The translations under genes were made by a program, and so were the position numbers. A stretch of 64,000 nt of DNA from Glandiceps talaboti (Eukaryota > Hemichordata > Enteropneusta > Spengelidae). Positions within the stretch are counted from its first letter, which is position 1. Each line of letters starts with the position of its first letter. Shown one piece after another: positions 21,595 through 36,764 of this stretch. The notes under the pieces were generated by a model. It was not told where the DNA came from, searched no databases, and was given only the letters and a program-made list of their open reading frames with translations. The stretch lies in NCBI RefSeq assembly GCF_964340395.1, contig NC_135551.1, positions 5,241,463 to 5,305,462 of the forward strand, read 5' to 3'.

Positions 21595-24500
21595 AGGGTA
21601 GAAGAAAATCAAGTCGACTTGATTTTCTTCTACCACTAGTAGGGATTTTAGTACAGAATACGTCATTTTCCGTACTATAGTTCAGATTGAGTTCAATTCT
21701 GTACTTTTATGCTGATGAGGTGGACGTTTCTGTACTTTCCCATTAGCGCCTGTCTAATCGGATTATACTCGATCTGAAAAATAGTTCAGATTGCGAGTCG
21801 GAAGTGATTTGAATACATTTGCATTTAGTTCAGAATATATTCATGAGTTCACCCCGATAACCGGGCAGTAAACAAATGAATATTCAAATCTACCGTGCTT
21901 GCAATCAATACGTACATAAACGCTATACGTGTAGCTAGTGTATTCGATACATATATGTATGTATATAAGCAGGCTTATGATATGAACTACATGGTTAGGG
22001 CGTACGTAGATTGTAATATCACAGGGCTCATTTTGAAATAAATGTTCGTAGTACGCCTTTTCATTATGCACTACATACCACCACCACTAAACGTGTTTCA
22101 CATTTCTACGCGTTTGATGCATAGTAATACAGATTTAGATGACATGACAATCGTTTAAATAGTTTAAAATTGGGCCACAAATATTGCTAGTGTATGGAGC
22201 TTCTTAACAAACCTGACCGGCCAATAGCGTCAACAAACTCACAGTAGAGACGTGCTGACAGATTTGAGTCTGAGGACATTATTTCTAGCTAAGTAAAATT
22301 GAGTGACTATTGGGAATATTATGGCAGTATCTACCCATGTCATCCATGTCGTCTATAGTTTCTGACGGACTGTGTTATGTACAACGTAACGCTGAACGAA
22401 ATACGGTCCATCAGGAATTAACTAGACTAACCTCTATGGGAATAGTATTCTTGTCCATGAGTCGTTTATAGAACAATTAAGTGTTAGGGTGTGATCTTCA
22501 CAGTAATAAACAAGCCTTTAGAAGAACAACTTTATTTACTCTACTCACTCTGTTTGAGAGTGTATGGTACAAAAGAAATGTATAGTTCTTTTCGAATGAC
22601 AAAGGCCTACTATAGAAGCCTTGTGTGATCCATTCATGTCAAACTACTTTGTTTGGTTGTGACTTTAAAGGGGAGTAAGTTAATCACACGGGTTCATTTG
22701 CATGTAATTATGCATTTCTCCACCCAAACGACGTAATCTTGAATAATTAACGACCAAGCTGGGAATCACTATCTCGGTAAATAGTGGTAAGACGTAAGAC
22801 AAAAGAAATAAAACAAAGGAGTTTGAATTTGATTACCGAGAGTAACTAATGTTTTACCATACCCGGTTGAAAAATACTGAATGAGTTGAGTACAGGTTTG
22901 TATACTGTGCGTTTATATAATTTACAAACTGTAAATGTACTTGCATGTCCCGTGACTCGAGTATTCACACAGCTGTGTTGTACGCAACACTAAATGGTTT
23001 TTTTTTCTCCACCTTACCTTTCAAAGTTTGACTAAAAATATTCCAAGACATTGTGCCATGTACGTATTTGTCAAAAAAACCAAAACATTCCGAGCCAATA
23101 ATTATATCGCAAACGCATGCTACTGAGCTACGTGTTGACGACTGTTTACTGTGGCCTGTTCTGATCTAGCTCTCGCGGTCCTATAATATGCGTTTCTATA
23201 GTCCGATCACATGTCGTAGTATCGCGGCGCAAATATCCAGTGTTAGGTTCTGATCATGATCATCTTATCGCTAACATGCTCGATTGTCACCTAAAATAAG
23301 TGTACTTGAGTGCCGTTTATCTTTTTTCACTGTTTGATTTTATTCTTGATGAGCCTTTTCGATGTCTGAGCGTATCATTATTACAAGAAACTTCGAGAAT
23401 TTGCATTGAGTAGTTTGAATCAAACGTACAGAGAACGTCTGTGTGACCATAGACCCCGCACACGGTGTAACAACGTCAATGTGGCTACAAGATCATCAAC
23501 ACATAACAAGATGGACATTTGGTAATTTTGTGAGTCTCCCAAAAGTCTACCGACCAAAACTATGACATACAAATAAAAATATTTTTGTCCAAGTTTGAAT
23601 AGTGTTGAGCATGCCGACCCCATGAATACTAGAAAAAAATAAATTATTATTACGATTGGTGTATATGAGTACGCGAGTGTGCATACCGAGTTATAATTAC
23701 ACAGTCTGATCGATTAAACTGTTGCATGTTCGTACACTCCAGGCTGTCACAAATACAACCATTTCTGGAGTTATATATAGAAACGCCTCTGTCTGATCCG
23801 AACGTTGTTGTATCAGTGGTGGACAATAAAAACTGGCTTTGAGGGTGCCGAAAAAGTGTTGTAATCAGTGCCGAGGTTATGTTGTCTTACCTGAACTGAC
23901 TATCGTCAGGCTTGACAACTCTGTCTCTGCGATGTGGCTGTGTAGATGCAGGCTTTAGTATACGATTTGGTATGACTTGTATCCACACTTGCTGTAATCC
24001 GTCCTACGGGATTTTCCAGGGTGATACGTTTATATACCAGTCAGCCCTCTATCGTTGGTGGGTTGTTCCATTATTGCTATAGTACGGTTTCCAGAGGGGC
24101 ACTGGAAACCGTTCATACAACACTTCCCCCAACTTCATTTAAATAGGGCTGGACCCTGAGGGGATCTTGTGGGAGCGAAATAGCCTAAGAATATCCACCA
24201 GGGACTGTCACTAGGGGAGATGGAAGAGCTACTAGTCTATAAACATAGTGCCTGAAACAATGTCCCATAACCTTGTACAAGGTACCAGCGGTTATACTGA
24301 GCTAGCTATGTTAAAACAGCTATCCAATTATTTACCTCACCTTTCATGGGGTACAAATAATTATAACTAACTAGTCATCAATTTATGGCATAATGACTAG
24401 CTACCTTGATGTCCTTATCAGGGTATTCAACTGAAATTATTTACCTCAACTTTTATGGGGTACAAATAATTCTAACTAACTAGCCATCAAGTTATAGTAT

Positions 24501-27500
24501 AGTGACTAGCTACCTTGATTTCTTTATCAAGGTATTGATACTGAACATAATACCTTAACTAGGGATTTTGACTGAATGTTTTGGTCCCCAGGCTTGATTA
24601 GTGCCATCCCTAGCTATTAACTAAAAACATGTTGGGTTAGTATGCGGCCATTGGTTATCTGTTCCACCTCCTAAGAAGATCCCAGGGCCAATGACTGTGT
24701 ACTTCTTGTCACTGTTATCAAACTGACAAACGTTGATACAAAAACAACACCGTGTCCCAAGGGCCTCTGACGTAGGTTCAAGCATAGACAATGTATATGG
24801 TTCAAGCGACTCTCTTGTCAGTTTGATTATGTCTGCGAAAGTTAGTCATGTTGTAACATAAAATCGAATTCGATCGGAAAATCATTTGGTGTCCATCTAG
24901 CCTTGGTTCAATATTAAAGCCACTCTATTGTCAATTATCATTAAGATTATATTAATAATGGTACAAAGCTAAGTATTACACGTAATTAATAAATTTGCAG
25001 TCGATTGGATCATGACATATCACCCCTGACATAAAATGGTGTGGTCAAACGAAAAGTTTTAGTGCCTATTTCTGGTGATGAAAGAGCATCCTGTCAGAAC
25101 CAACAGGTACCATAGACACTACAATACGCCACGTCGAAAGACCGTCGATTGACACCTTTCTAAGTGGTATTGATCCGGTTCTTCTGAAATACTCAGATGA
25201 CTTCTTTCGTTTAGCTTTCAAAACCGAGTCCACAATGAAGTTTTTTCCGTTCAAGAGATTTAAAAAATTTCTCCCAACCAGTCAGCACCGTGCATAGGTG
25301 TAGTTGCTAAAATTCAAACTCCACGAGCACATCTGTTGGGATTATTCAGTGAAGACTTGAATGTCGTTTCTATGTCCTGCTGTAAGGTCATGTTCGGTGG
25401 CGATTTTCAGCCCAAAACTCGACATATAATCCATACACTGTAAGTTTATTTTAGGACCAGGAAGACTATATAAGTTTACACTTGACTTTTATATTACTCA
25501 ATAGATAATTTTGTCCATTGTGGGAAAGTGTGTTTATATTTCAATGCACAGGAAATCTACAATATGTGGGGACCACTTGTTTATCATCTCATTACACCTA
25601 CGACATGTATAATTGATCGACCAATTATCACCACCGGCCTGCGTGTTCTATACAAACATTTTAGTACATGTTCCATATGTGTTGGCGGTCGACATTCAAT
25701 CGAACATGACACTACGGGTAGATACATGGGGAAACAAATATAAACATACAATTGTCCATAATATTGTAATTCATAAAAATATAGAATCCTACCCATGATA
25801 CATACGCCCCAAAGATTCATAAACGACGAAATATGTGGTTAGGTCGGCTGTTTTAAACGGTCCTTACTTCACATCTCAACAGAAACGGTAACAAATATGT
25901 AATCTGATCTAATCTCAAGATACAGACGTAGACACGTCGAGAAACCTTCTGGTTATCGAGAGATTCAACAAGTTATATCTCATTTTCCGGTCGAAAGCAA
26001 CAAATATTCGAGATAGCGTCATTTTATGAAAGCAAAAGCTACCTAGTGTTGTATTTCGAGTGAAAATTAGCGTTTATTCACTTTCGTTGTAAACTGTAAA
26101 ATATTTCACACATTGGCGTCCTGCTGTCTCCACAAAAAAAATCGCAAACCATAATTTCCTGAGTCAGTAAAGGACAATGCACGGCGGCATTTTTTAGCCT
26201 TTTTGATTGGGAGCTTACATATAGCTGACAGGTCAACCGACCGCCCTGAAGATCCAAGTCAAAATAACCAGCTCTGAACCAGAACTATACATGTATCTCA
26301 ACGTATCGCGGCAGATGTCTGCAGATACTGCCTGTGCTTATCATATCTCTGACAAGTTCACAGGCATGTAGTTGGTTCGGCACATGTCAACCAGCACGCG
26401 ATCACAATATCTTTCTCCGTAAGATCCGGTATAAAAAGTATTGGCCCCTCATGGATAGACGTGGGGCATAAAGAAACGACCGCTACTTGAAAGTAAATGG
26501 GCGTCTAATGCGAATGGTTGGTATTGTCGAAAGAGATGTGAATCAGAGCGCGTCATCGAATCGATGGGTTCTCCATACGTCTTACGATACGACCGTACGT
26601 TGGTTATATATAGTACAACGTTATAATTTGCCATGCAACGTGTGCGAAATTATTGCATATCCCCAAAAGAGAAATGCCGTATACCGAAACAAGTTTCCTT
26701 TATTTACTATTCTAATTTGACAATTACTAGTAGTACAACTCCAGGACTATCCCTGCACGTTATGTATCACACTATCAGGGAAGTACGCGGCTCAGTGTGA
26801 ACACTATCAACAAAATTCCTGTTGAAAAAATAGTGTTTCCTTGAACATTACAATCAACTCTATAGGCCTACAATCGTAGTGACTTGTAGTAGTGTTCGCT
26901 ATTCATGTTTTTGAAATATTTCGTTTCAGCACCGCTACTTTATGCATAGACATCGTAAATGTGAACTCAATGTTTCATGAAAGCAAACTTGCATGTACCG
27001 TTATGCTTGGGCATGGAGAGGTACTAATTACTAATCATGTTTACTTCAAGATAACGTTGATTGCTACACAAACTTTCGTGGATTTACGTACCCGTATTTG
27101 AACAAGTGTGATTGGCAGGCGTTTTAATCCCAGGTTTGAAAAGTAACGGCTTTTCAGTAGTAACGAACAGACCCAGTTTGACCGTGTTTTGTACGAAATT
27201 GTCTCTACCATGTTTAAATATCACCTTTCTGTGACCATACCTGCATTCAACAGACATTCACAAGTCTACACATACCAAATTTATTACGAAAATCACCAGC
27301 TGCTAATTGTTATCACGGCTTTTCAGAGAGGAATCAAGACGTTGTTAACAGTCTGCATTCAAATTTGACAATAACCCCCGCGAAGTTAGGGGGCCTTTTA
27401 TACCCAACACTCCCACGGTGTTATAGATTTTGACCCAAGCTATGCATGCCACGGTCACAAGCTACATTCCGTCAGATCGATTTACCAAACAAGTTTGCCA

Positions 27501-28641
27501 CAATTAACGCATCCCATCAAACCATGGACCCTCCACAAAGGTGGAGTGTCTATGGTCAAACAAATGACAGGTCGCAGAAACTATGGTCATGGAAGTATGA
27601 ACGTCGTTTATACTTCTACGCCGTGACATACAATGAGCGCAGTGCCATGATTGACCGGATTATTCAGTGTCGATAATCCCAGTTAATATAATCCCAAAGG
27701 CATATATAATATCCATAATCACAACATATTTCCTGCTCAAAGAAGAACTGTTTCAGCTTATTCCATTTCGATATAAACAGAGTCCAGGGATAAAATACCC
27801 ATGTACTACTCCTTACAATGTAATTACTGGCTAGGTAATGTCAATCGTAAAATAATCCAAGCACCAGCGTCCCTAAAATCCGTGAAACAGTGTCGATATT
27901 ACAGTATTTTGCTGACACTTACTACTTTCTGTAACTGGTCTATATTTGTGATATCATGGTAAATATGCTTGGAATTGATGGCCTAACAAACCAGACATTA
28001 CGTAGACTTGAATATTGAATCAAGAAAATCAAAAACAAAAACAAGGCCATGGCCATGGCCGGTCAGGTACTGATATTAGTACTTTAGACACCAGTGGGGG
28101 TCACACTTGGTCATTGAAACTATATTGACCGACCAAAATTCTAAACATCACGGATAAATAATTTCATATCGAAATGTATGTACGGAAATTCAGGTTTTTA
28201 GACCACGTGGCTTTGACATGACATCATCAGCTAAATTTGCAGTACGAAAGTAACGTAAAACATGGATGTATCTAGTAGGGAGCAAAGTCCGCATGTCTGT
28301 ATGGATGTTTGAAGATTTACTATCGGTATATGGGAGGCATAGAGGGAAATATTTGAATAGCGTTATTTAACGTTACATAATTCATAACTGACTACTAAAC
28401 TACCGTCAAGAGGATTGTTTTTGCTTCCATTTATCTGTATTAATTTTTTTTAAATGCAGTGATGGTGACTGCCAATGCCGATAGTGAAAATATGGCCCGC
28501 ACATTCTGAAGATTTTTGTATCATACAAGTTCAATGTTGTAGCTGAGAATGTGATTCATATTTATAACTCCTGTAGAATGGGTACCGGTACTGATGCGAG
28601 GGATGTGAACCAACCTTTGTGTTGCGTGCTTTTTAATATCA

Positions 28642-28678
<37 letters not shown>

Positions 28679-31600
28679 GTTTGTTTGTTTGTAATGTAGA
28701 TTCGTCATTGATATACTGCTGCTAGATCAGACCGTGGGTTATACTTCCATGATCAGAACATGACCAGACACAACTCTCCACGGCACCATTTTGGTTTTGC
28801 AACTTTGATTACTTTGTTTTGAATAGCTTTTGTCAAGTTCTTGACTTTCCTGATATGACAATAAAGCAAGGGCGGCGAAATATTATTATAGTAGTCCTTC
28901 AAAAAACAAGACAATTTTGAAACTTGTAGTGGAAAATGTTAGTGAAGACACAGTTTACCCGCATAAATTAACTAACAAAAGACAAAAGAAATGTACACAT
29001 GGTTCATTTTCTAGGTGTCGACCTCATGAATATGCACCAAGATTTAGAACCGAGTCAGCTTTAAATGCGTTCACACCTCCAAATCTGGTCTGGACAATAT
29101 TGTCTGGGCTTAGTCACCCTTTTATGCGGACTACAGAGCGGCCCTGGTGCGGACTATTTCTGCCACCTATTAATGCCTGAAAGTCAAGGGAAAGAAAGGA
29201 GAGTGGCATATGCTGAGGTTGTGTACAACCAGCAACCCATAACATTTTAGCAATCTACAGTTCTACCTCAGTATGGCTATTAGCCATGCTAGGTAGTTAC
29301 TATAATGATTAATATAATGGTTGTCTTGGTAAAAGTTGTCGACCCCACCCCCCCCCCCCCAAAAAAAAAAAAAGAAAAAAAGATCAACAAAACATTCTAT
29401 GATATTGAAAGCGCTTCTGGCATGTAATTCCATAGAACAGTTTCCTGTAGGGAATGGCAGCGATTTCATTCAAACTCAAAGACAGAGATGTTGCTAACCA
29501 ACGTGAACAGCCATAAAAAATTGTATGTGAATGAGTATGACTCTGAGATCCCGCTAACGGTTTCATTGTTGTCGGTCTAACCAGAGACACTGGACAACTT
29601 CACTGTCTATGATCTAATCGTATTGCTCAGTGTGAAAACTGTGCAAAGCGTTACTATTTTGGCGTTGTATTTTCGCACATTTTTGGTTCACAAGGGTCCA
29701 ATAATTTAAGCTTGAGTTAGGAAATAGGCCTGTTAAAAAAATTGTGTTGTTCCGATTAGGCCAAATAATAGAATAGGTGGGGTAGGTAGATTTATTTTAT
29801 TTCATTTTATCATATATTTGTTTTCATGTGCGAGTGTCTAATTCTGGTTTTCCATTTTTTCCAAATGGTCTCTGTGTTATTGGCTTCTTTCCATTAGATG
29901 TACAACCATTACAGATTGGAGGAACAGTTTTATATTGTCTTTTTAAGTTGATGTCAGTTTCTGCATCCACTATGTCTCGTGAGACTTCACAATTGTTGCG
30001 ATTTTGTTATTTTTTCAAGAACACGTAAAAAAAGTTAAGGGTCGGCAGTGAAAAACTAGGTGGGTCGGGTAACAGAAACCAAACAGTTATTTTTTAGGCC
30101 TAAGGCATAACGTAGCATATAAATCTACCCAACCTGCGCGAGCAAGATCTGCATCGGTCAATGTAATATTTACATGGTCTATTACAATTTGATAAAGTGT
30201 ACCATTGTATATGCTTGTGCGAGACGTAAAAAAACATCATGCCGTCTAATTGTATGAAACGATTTAGTCACTATGGTTTTGAAGTCAGTGAGATAATGTT
30301 TGTGAAGTACCCGGTATCGTGATGTTATCGCTTGTATAGAAAAACCATCACTGAGGCAAAATCTCACTTTTATCTTCATTCATTTTTTTAAAGTCTTCAA
30401 TCGTGCCAATTAAAAATATCGATACTGCAGTCATTTATGTGACTTTTTTTCCCTTTTTTTTTCTCGATTATATTTGTTTTCGTCTTCGTAACATCTTTTT
30501 TTTAATTGTGCCAAAAGTAGTAGCTACCACATATAGAACAGTGGAAAAATACAGAATGAGACTCAGAAATGTAAAATCATTTACTTCAATGTCCAAAATG
30601 CGGACATCAGAAAATGATGCATGCACGTTGTGATGGACTCGTGATTAGCTTTAGATGCCAATTGGTATCTAACTAAACCATAGACAATAGAGAGGGTCCT
30701 CTCTATTTTCTATGACTAAACCAAGTTTAGTGAGTGGAGGTGTAAATGGTAACGATACTGTTTAGGAACACGGTGATAGGAACTAGACGAGATTAGCACT
30801 GACAACACACGCTCCGCGAACTCCAGCAAAGAGGCATGGTGGGGTATATAGAGACTTGTCAGAGTTGTCGGAGCTACTGTGCATGTACATATAAGTTCCA
30901 CGTATTCTCAATTTATTTCGTGCTGGATAGAAAACAGTCAGTATAGTCCTTGTGTTCTCCAGTGTATAGCCGATGGATTGGATAGTGAGAGTCATGATAT
31001 GTGTGATACATTGTAGTTTATACACCAGAACTGAATTTTAGACGGATCCCGTCGGCATCTTCAGAGAAAGCATCACGCGGGTACCACAATAAACTGAAAA
31101 CGTAACGACTATAAGCATAACTATAAGTTTTAATTTACATGGAACTACGGTCATATTTGATAAGCTTATCCCCCACTTCCACATATGGTCTCATACCCCT
31201 TGGTCAGCGAACAGCCAATCATGTTCATGTCCGGACATACGAGTTATAAATGGGGCGGTCATATGGGTTAAGTTAGGGTGGAATATAATATATGGAAAAA
31301 GTCTGATTGATACTGGCTGTGATGGGTAGTAGAGCATTTTTTAATTGTCAAAAACAGGGTTGGGGGCCGAATGATATGATTCAAAACGTCATGATTTTCT
31401 GGTATATCTTTGTTGTCATGTTGTGTGTCCAGTTGAGGATGGCTGTCTTTGACTGGCAAGTTAAGCTACAACAGTAAGTGACTGACTTTGAAAGCAAAAA
31501 AAAGTAGAAGAACATTGGTGTTAGTTAAAAAACTATTGTTATTAAATATAAACAAGTAAACACAGCAAAACAATTGAGAGTCGGTACGGAAAGGAACAGA

Positions 31601-34600
31601 TGACCACAGGAAGGTGTTCAGCTGTTCTTCATTGTTCTTTGCAATTTGACGACCGGGCGAGGCCTTGAGTAAGTCCAGAAGTTCGAGCAGTCAGTACGTC
31701 GCCATTGATAAGGCCGAATGTTTTTGGCAGTATATTAGGTTGTCATTGAGTAGCTAGCTGTTTATCAGTAAGCTTAAGTCTCGACAAACGTTTGTAGTCG
31801 TTTAGGTGTGAGCCATTCACTGGTAATGACTGACATTTTTCCCTACTTGGTCGCAACATGGAAGTATAACCCATGGGTTATACTTCCATGGTCGCAACCT
31901 CACCTACAAATTAATTGTATATGGTATTAATTGTATTAACTGTCATACTCTACTGCTTTTCTACCACTAAGACTGTGCCCTGGCGTAAGGACAAGCAATG
32001 TGCATTGTCAAAAGTGATTCTCACGTGACCCCTTCGCAGGTGGCAAGAAATGAACAGAAATCAATAAACCCATACCTTGATTGACATTACCCACTATACA
32101 AAGAAGAAGTTGAAATAATTGAACTTGAAATGCCTTTTGCAGGCCGATAATGTAGGACAAAGAGGACGTAGTGCTGTTACTTTCTACTACGCAAAAACCA
32201 CAGACAACTAACACAACAACACTGTAATACTTATGCCGGTAGGATTTAAATAGATTGCTGTGTGAAAATTTCAGCTAATGACCAATTTGCACTTCAGTAA
32301 AATTGGTATCGCTGAAACGCGATACAAAAAATACAAATAATACCTCTACCTATTGGTTTTGTTAAAAACAGAATGTCATCTTTGCATGGAAGGTGGTATG
32401 TCGGCAACTTAAAGCTAAAAAAATGACAATATAAAACGAAGTGAGGGCAGTTAACAATCACCACATTGTAAGTGTCAAAGAGATGACACCTTCCTATAAC
32501 CCCCACCTTGCTTGCTACGAAGTTCACAACCTTGTAGATAATCTTTGAAGTTTCGCAGTTGTACTTCTAAGAGGGTGAGGGACTGGTATGTGAGTAATGG
32601 TCAACAATAGCAACACAGATTCAAAACTGATAACATTGAATATTCGAGGTAGCCTACCTCCATTTTTGAACAAACCATGTAGGTAGGAACACGTCTTTTC
32701 TACCTCCATGAACAAACCGATGTGTCTTTAATGGGCAATCGTCCTTGAATCATCAACTATACACTCACAGTCGCAGTTTTCAAACAGACTTTATTGGATT
32801 TTCGGATACCGGCTCAGCCAACAACCCTCGCTGTTTTCTTCGGATATATTGTCATGCTCGGGCATTCGTACAAAAGATTCAACACTAATGTTGTGGTATA
32901 TCGGTTTTGCGAGAACTAATATCGGCGATCACATACTAGTAGTTGTCAGTGTTTTCGCTAAAGCAAAATACACGGAGATGGTTCAAAATCACTTGACTAT
33001 CATTTCACTCTTATTTAAATCTACAAATATCTCATTAATATTTTCTCCCAGCATACTTCAAACTATATGACATTTTCCATGAAAAAAAGGTGCGTATCTG
33101 GAGCAAAGAAGTGTTTCAGATATCAGAGTGTTCACGTTTGCGTGACCAAGACATGGACTGGCAAGCGGCGCCATGAATTGTGATCGAATCCCAGGGACGG
33201 ATCGGTAGTAGATCAGTGTTCATGATAATTAATTTGCGTGTTCAATTACTAAGTCATCGATGTAGGGTTATAAATTCAGTGACTACACCATCAACAAAGT
33301 TACTTCTTACTATAAATCCTGTTGAAAAAGACCCTAGGAAAATGTCTAAGCAACAATGACGGGTGTTACTTTTTTGCAGTGTTTATCCAAATAGTAATCG
33401 TCGAATAACGTGACCCTGGCTGAAAACTGCGACAGTGAATGTACCATAAATTCCCAAAGCAGACTGACCAGAACAGACATATTGACACAAAAAAAGTGTG
33501 CAAGTTTACATCTTTTGACAGGTTTGGTTGGGGTCACCTCCATCGGCTAATGGTCGAAATCGTCATTGTAAAATATTTTTAATTACCCTCAACTACAAAT
33601 CAGCGTATCATTGACGATCATTTCAATCGTAAGTGTTTAGAACTGATTCATAAGTAAAACGTAGAATTATTAATGACAATGGTATGCAAAGTTTTGTTGT
33701 TTAACAATCATCAGCGATTTGGCATGTTTGCACAAACCACAGATACTTGTTAGTGCATACACTTTTGATACTTCTATTCTATAAGGTAAAGGCTAAATTT
33801 AAAAATACATGATCCCAGTATTAACTTTTTTGTTGCGGCTATATTTCCTAAGTGAGGTGTGCCAAAGAAAGTTTTCCCATGATACTTTGCGCCAGTGCGA
33901 CTTTTTGACATTGTACGTTCGACGTTCCCAATGAGTAAATGAAATTTTATCGAGAAGTCTATTCATATTTGTTTATGACAGCAAGATATTTTCAATTTTC
34001 TGTTTTGGTCATTTTTGGGGTCAAAAACTGTCATTTGTTTTGTAAATAAAAGAATTCAAAGTAAAAATGAATGACAGCCTCAAAACTAATCGATTGAATG
34101 GGCTGACATTTGGTGTGCAGGTATGTTAGAGTATCTGGATGAAGAATTCTTCAAGAAAATTTGAAGATGACATTGATATGCAAATACGTCTAAAACGTGC
34201 TGTGTAGTATCATATTATAGCCATGTTATTTTACAATACTCGTGAGAAAGTAGAATTTATTGGTGAAGTAAAGTTGCTCATACACCTAAGAAAATTTGAC
34301 TACACTTGAATACATAATGAGCAAATGAAATGATCACAACAATCACATATCTTTGTAATATTATGACTATACAAGATCTAATACAGGGACGAATATTATC
34401 AAATAATGCCCTCGGCGTAACTCAGAAATAAATGTAGATGCGCTGTACCATGCAGTTACGATCAGCGGTTTTGAACTATGGAGGTAGGAAGGAAGGAGGT
34501 AGGAAGGATTATAGTCCTACCACCATTTCTGAACAAAATCGTTGTCCTTGAATTGGAATGGTATGCTTTTAATACAAAAGTTGCACAAAAATATGTTCTT

Positions 34601-36691
34601 GCTTTCAAAAGTTTTAGAATTAACACCATGATTTCACCGTCGCCCATACTGAGGTTTCCCTGCATCTATTGCTATGTATTTTGTTGGTGGGACTTTGCTG
34701 TACTGTATGAACACTTGTTCAGACTCAGGCCACTAAAACACAATTGCAAAAAAAACGTAAAGACACGAAGTATCGTTTTGCACAACGTTCGGCTTGAAGC
34801 AGGCTTGAAGGGTAACCATGCATGACAGTGAAGAGATGTTTAGAGCCCCAGCCGCATTCACACCTAAAACAAAAAGCGATTCTAGTCTGTTCCTATTATA
34901 GTGGTCTGAGGTTCAGATCAAAGTGCCACATTCATCCACAGCATAAAATCATAGACCCTAGACGACTGGCGTACCCAGTTAAATCCGATACACAGTTTGT
35001 AAAAGTCAGTTTTAAACCATAATTACTACACCTCTTTATCTTCTCGGCAAGAACATGCAGTTCTGCAATCCAACGTGAGGACCTCTCACCAACTTTCAGA
35101 TCACTTCACATTGGGAACGTTGGTGAGAGTTCTACTAATATAATTCTGACAGGCAAAAAATATAGCCTTTCCGAGTTAAAATCCGAGGTTTAAATCCTGA
35201 TATCTGAAAATTCCTAATCAACCCAGATTACATTGAATAAAAAAATAAGTCTAACCAACAATTTATGATTGTTCAGTCCCGAAACTTGCTATTATCCATA
35301 CACTGTATACAAAGCTAAATACACGGTGATTGGTGTATCGCACTCCTTGACTGAGTGAGTCGGAAAAAAATAGGTAGACTCACTTGTCATAAATCGATTT
35401 ATAAATCCACAACGGCACTGTGACAACTAAAGCAGTCCCTTTACAGACCATTTTCCTTTAGAAGTAGGCTAAAACAATGCTGAACGACAGGCAGTCCAAG
35501 GTATGCAAAACCATAAGCGAGCGCGTACTCACGATGCTAGATTAACACACTATTTTACCTGCGCATTGCAGACGCACAGTAAAAAGACCAGTTTTCAACA
35601 TTAATGCAGGAAATACAAAGCTAACAATTTAAAATTGTATAAAATGTAAGAAAACTAAAAACAGGCGACAGTCAGAGCAGGCATGAACTTCGACTTACAA
35701 TACCATTATTATGTTCTTGCATTTTGGGGCTAATGAAGTCATAGAGACTAGAGTGGGCGAGTTTCATCACAGTTAGTATAATCAATGGCACCGTGATAAT
35801 TCTGACTTTCACTTGAAACTGGACCAGAACCGTCTGGGTCGGACGAGTCGTCATCATCATCAATTCAACGGCGACGCCACCAAATATACACCGTGAATTC
35901 ATCTTCGGTCGCATCGATTTGAACAATCATGTCTGTCATTGTTGTCCTCTTTGACTAACATCGAATGTATTTATCATTGTAGAATGTAGACCTTTACGCT
36001 GTTTGACCGACTATTGAAGTATAACCCACATAGGTGATATTTCATTGACCTACATGGAAATGCTTGTAAATACTTTTTGCAAGTAGTAGTAGCTCAGACC
36101 ACTCTAGTATTTTAGTGGTCTGGGGTAGTAGTAAGAATTTTTGCTAACGTTTACATGCTAGCGTAGTTGTACATGTACGTATACATGTCAGTTCGTATAT
36201 ATGTACATGTCAACTGACATGTACATTAAATGTAGCTCTCATCATATCATACATGTGTGTAACCCTTTTCTTCTGCACCCTCCCCTCCGCCTTCATGTGG
36301 TCAAACACAGACAACTAACTAACTAGTGTACACGCCTTGAATCACATGCAAGCGAGATAGATTTGAATATTCATTTGTTTACTGCCCGGTTATCGGGGTG
36401 AACTCATGAATATATTCTGAACTAAATGCAAATGTATTTAAATCACTTCCGACTCGCAATCTGAACTATTTTTCAGATCGAGTATAATCCGATTAGACAG
36501 GCGCTAATGGGAAAGTACAGAAACGTCCACCTCATCAGCATAAAAGTACAGAATTGAACTCAATCTGAACTATAGTACAGAAAATGACGTATTCTGTACT
36601 AAAATCCCTACTAGTGTACCCTCAACATATACTCCGCTCTGCGTGCAGACGAATTGAGCACTGTACTACGGACAAATCTTACCACTGACTT

Positions 36692-36764
<73 letters not shown>

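Noticed and set aside
33160-33215. Box-B-like GATCGAATCCC suggesting a tRNA or SINE
   Set aside because: No convincing box A at the right distance and no cloverleaf by eye.
34478-34825. 115-codon plus-strand open frame
   Set aside because: No recognisable motif, no splice context, and its start lies in a GGAAGGAGGTAGG simple repeat.
35672-35926. 84-codon minus-strand open frame
   Set aside because: A second frame of the same DNA looks equally protein-like (Asp/Ser-rich), and neither shows a family or splice-supported partner.
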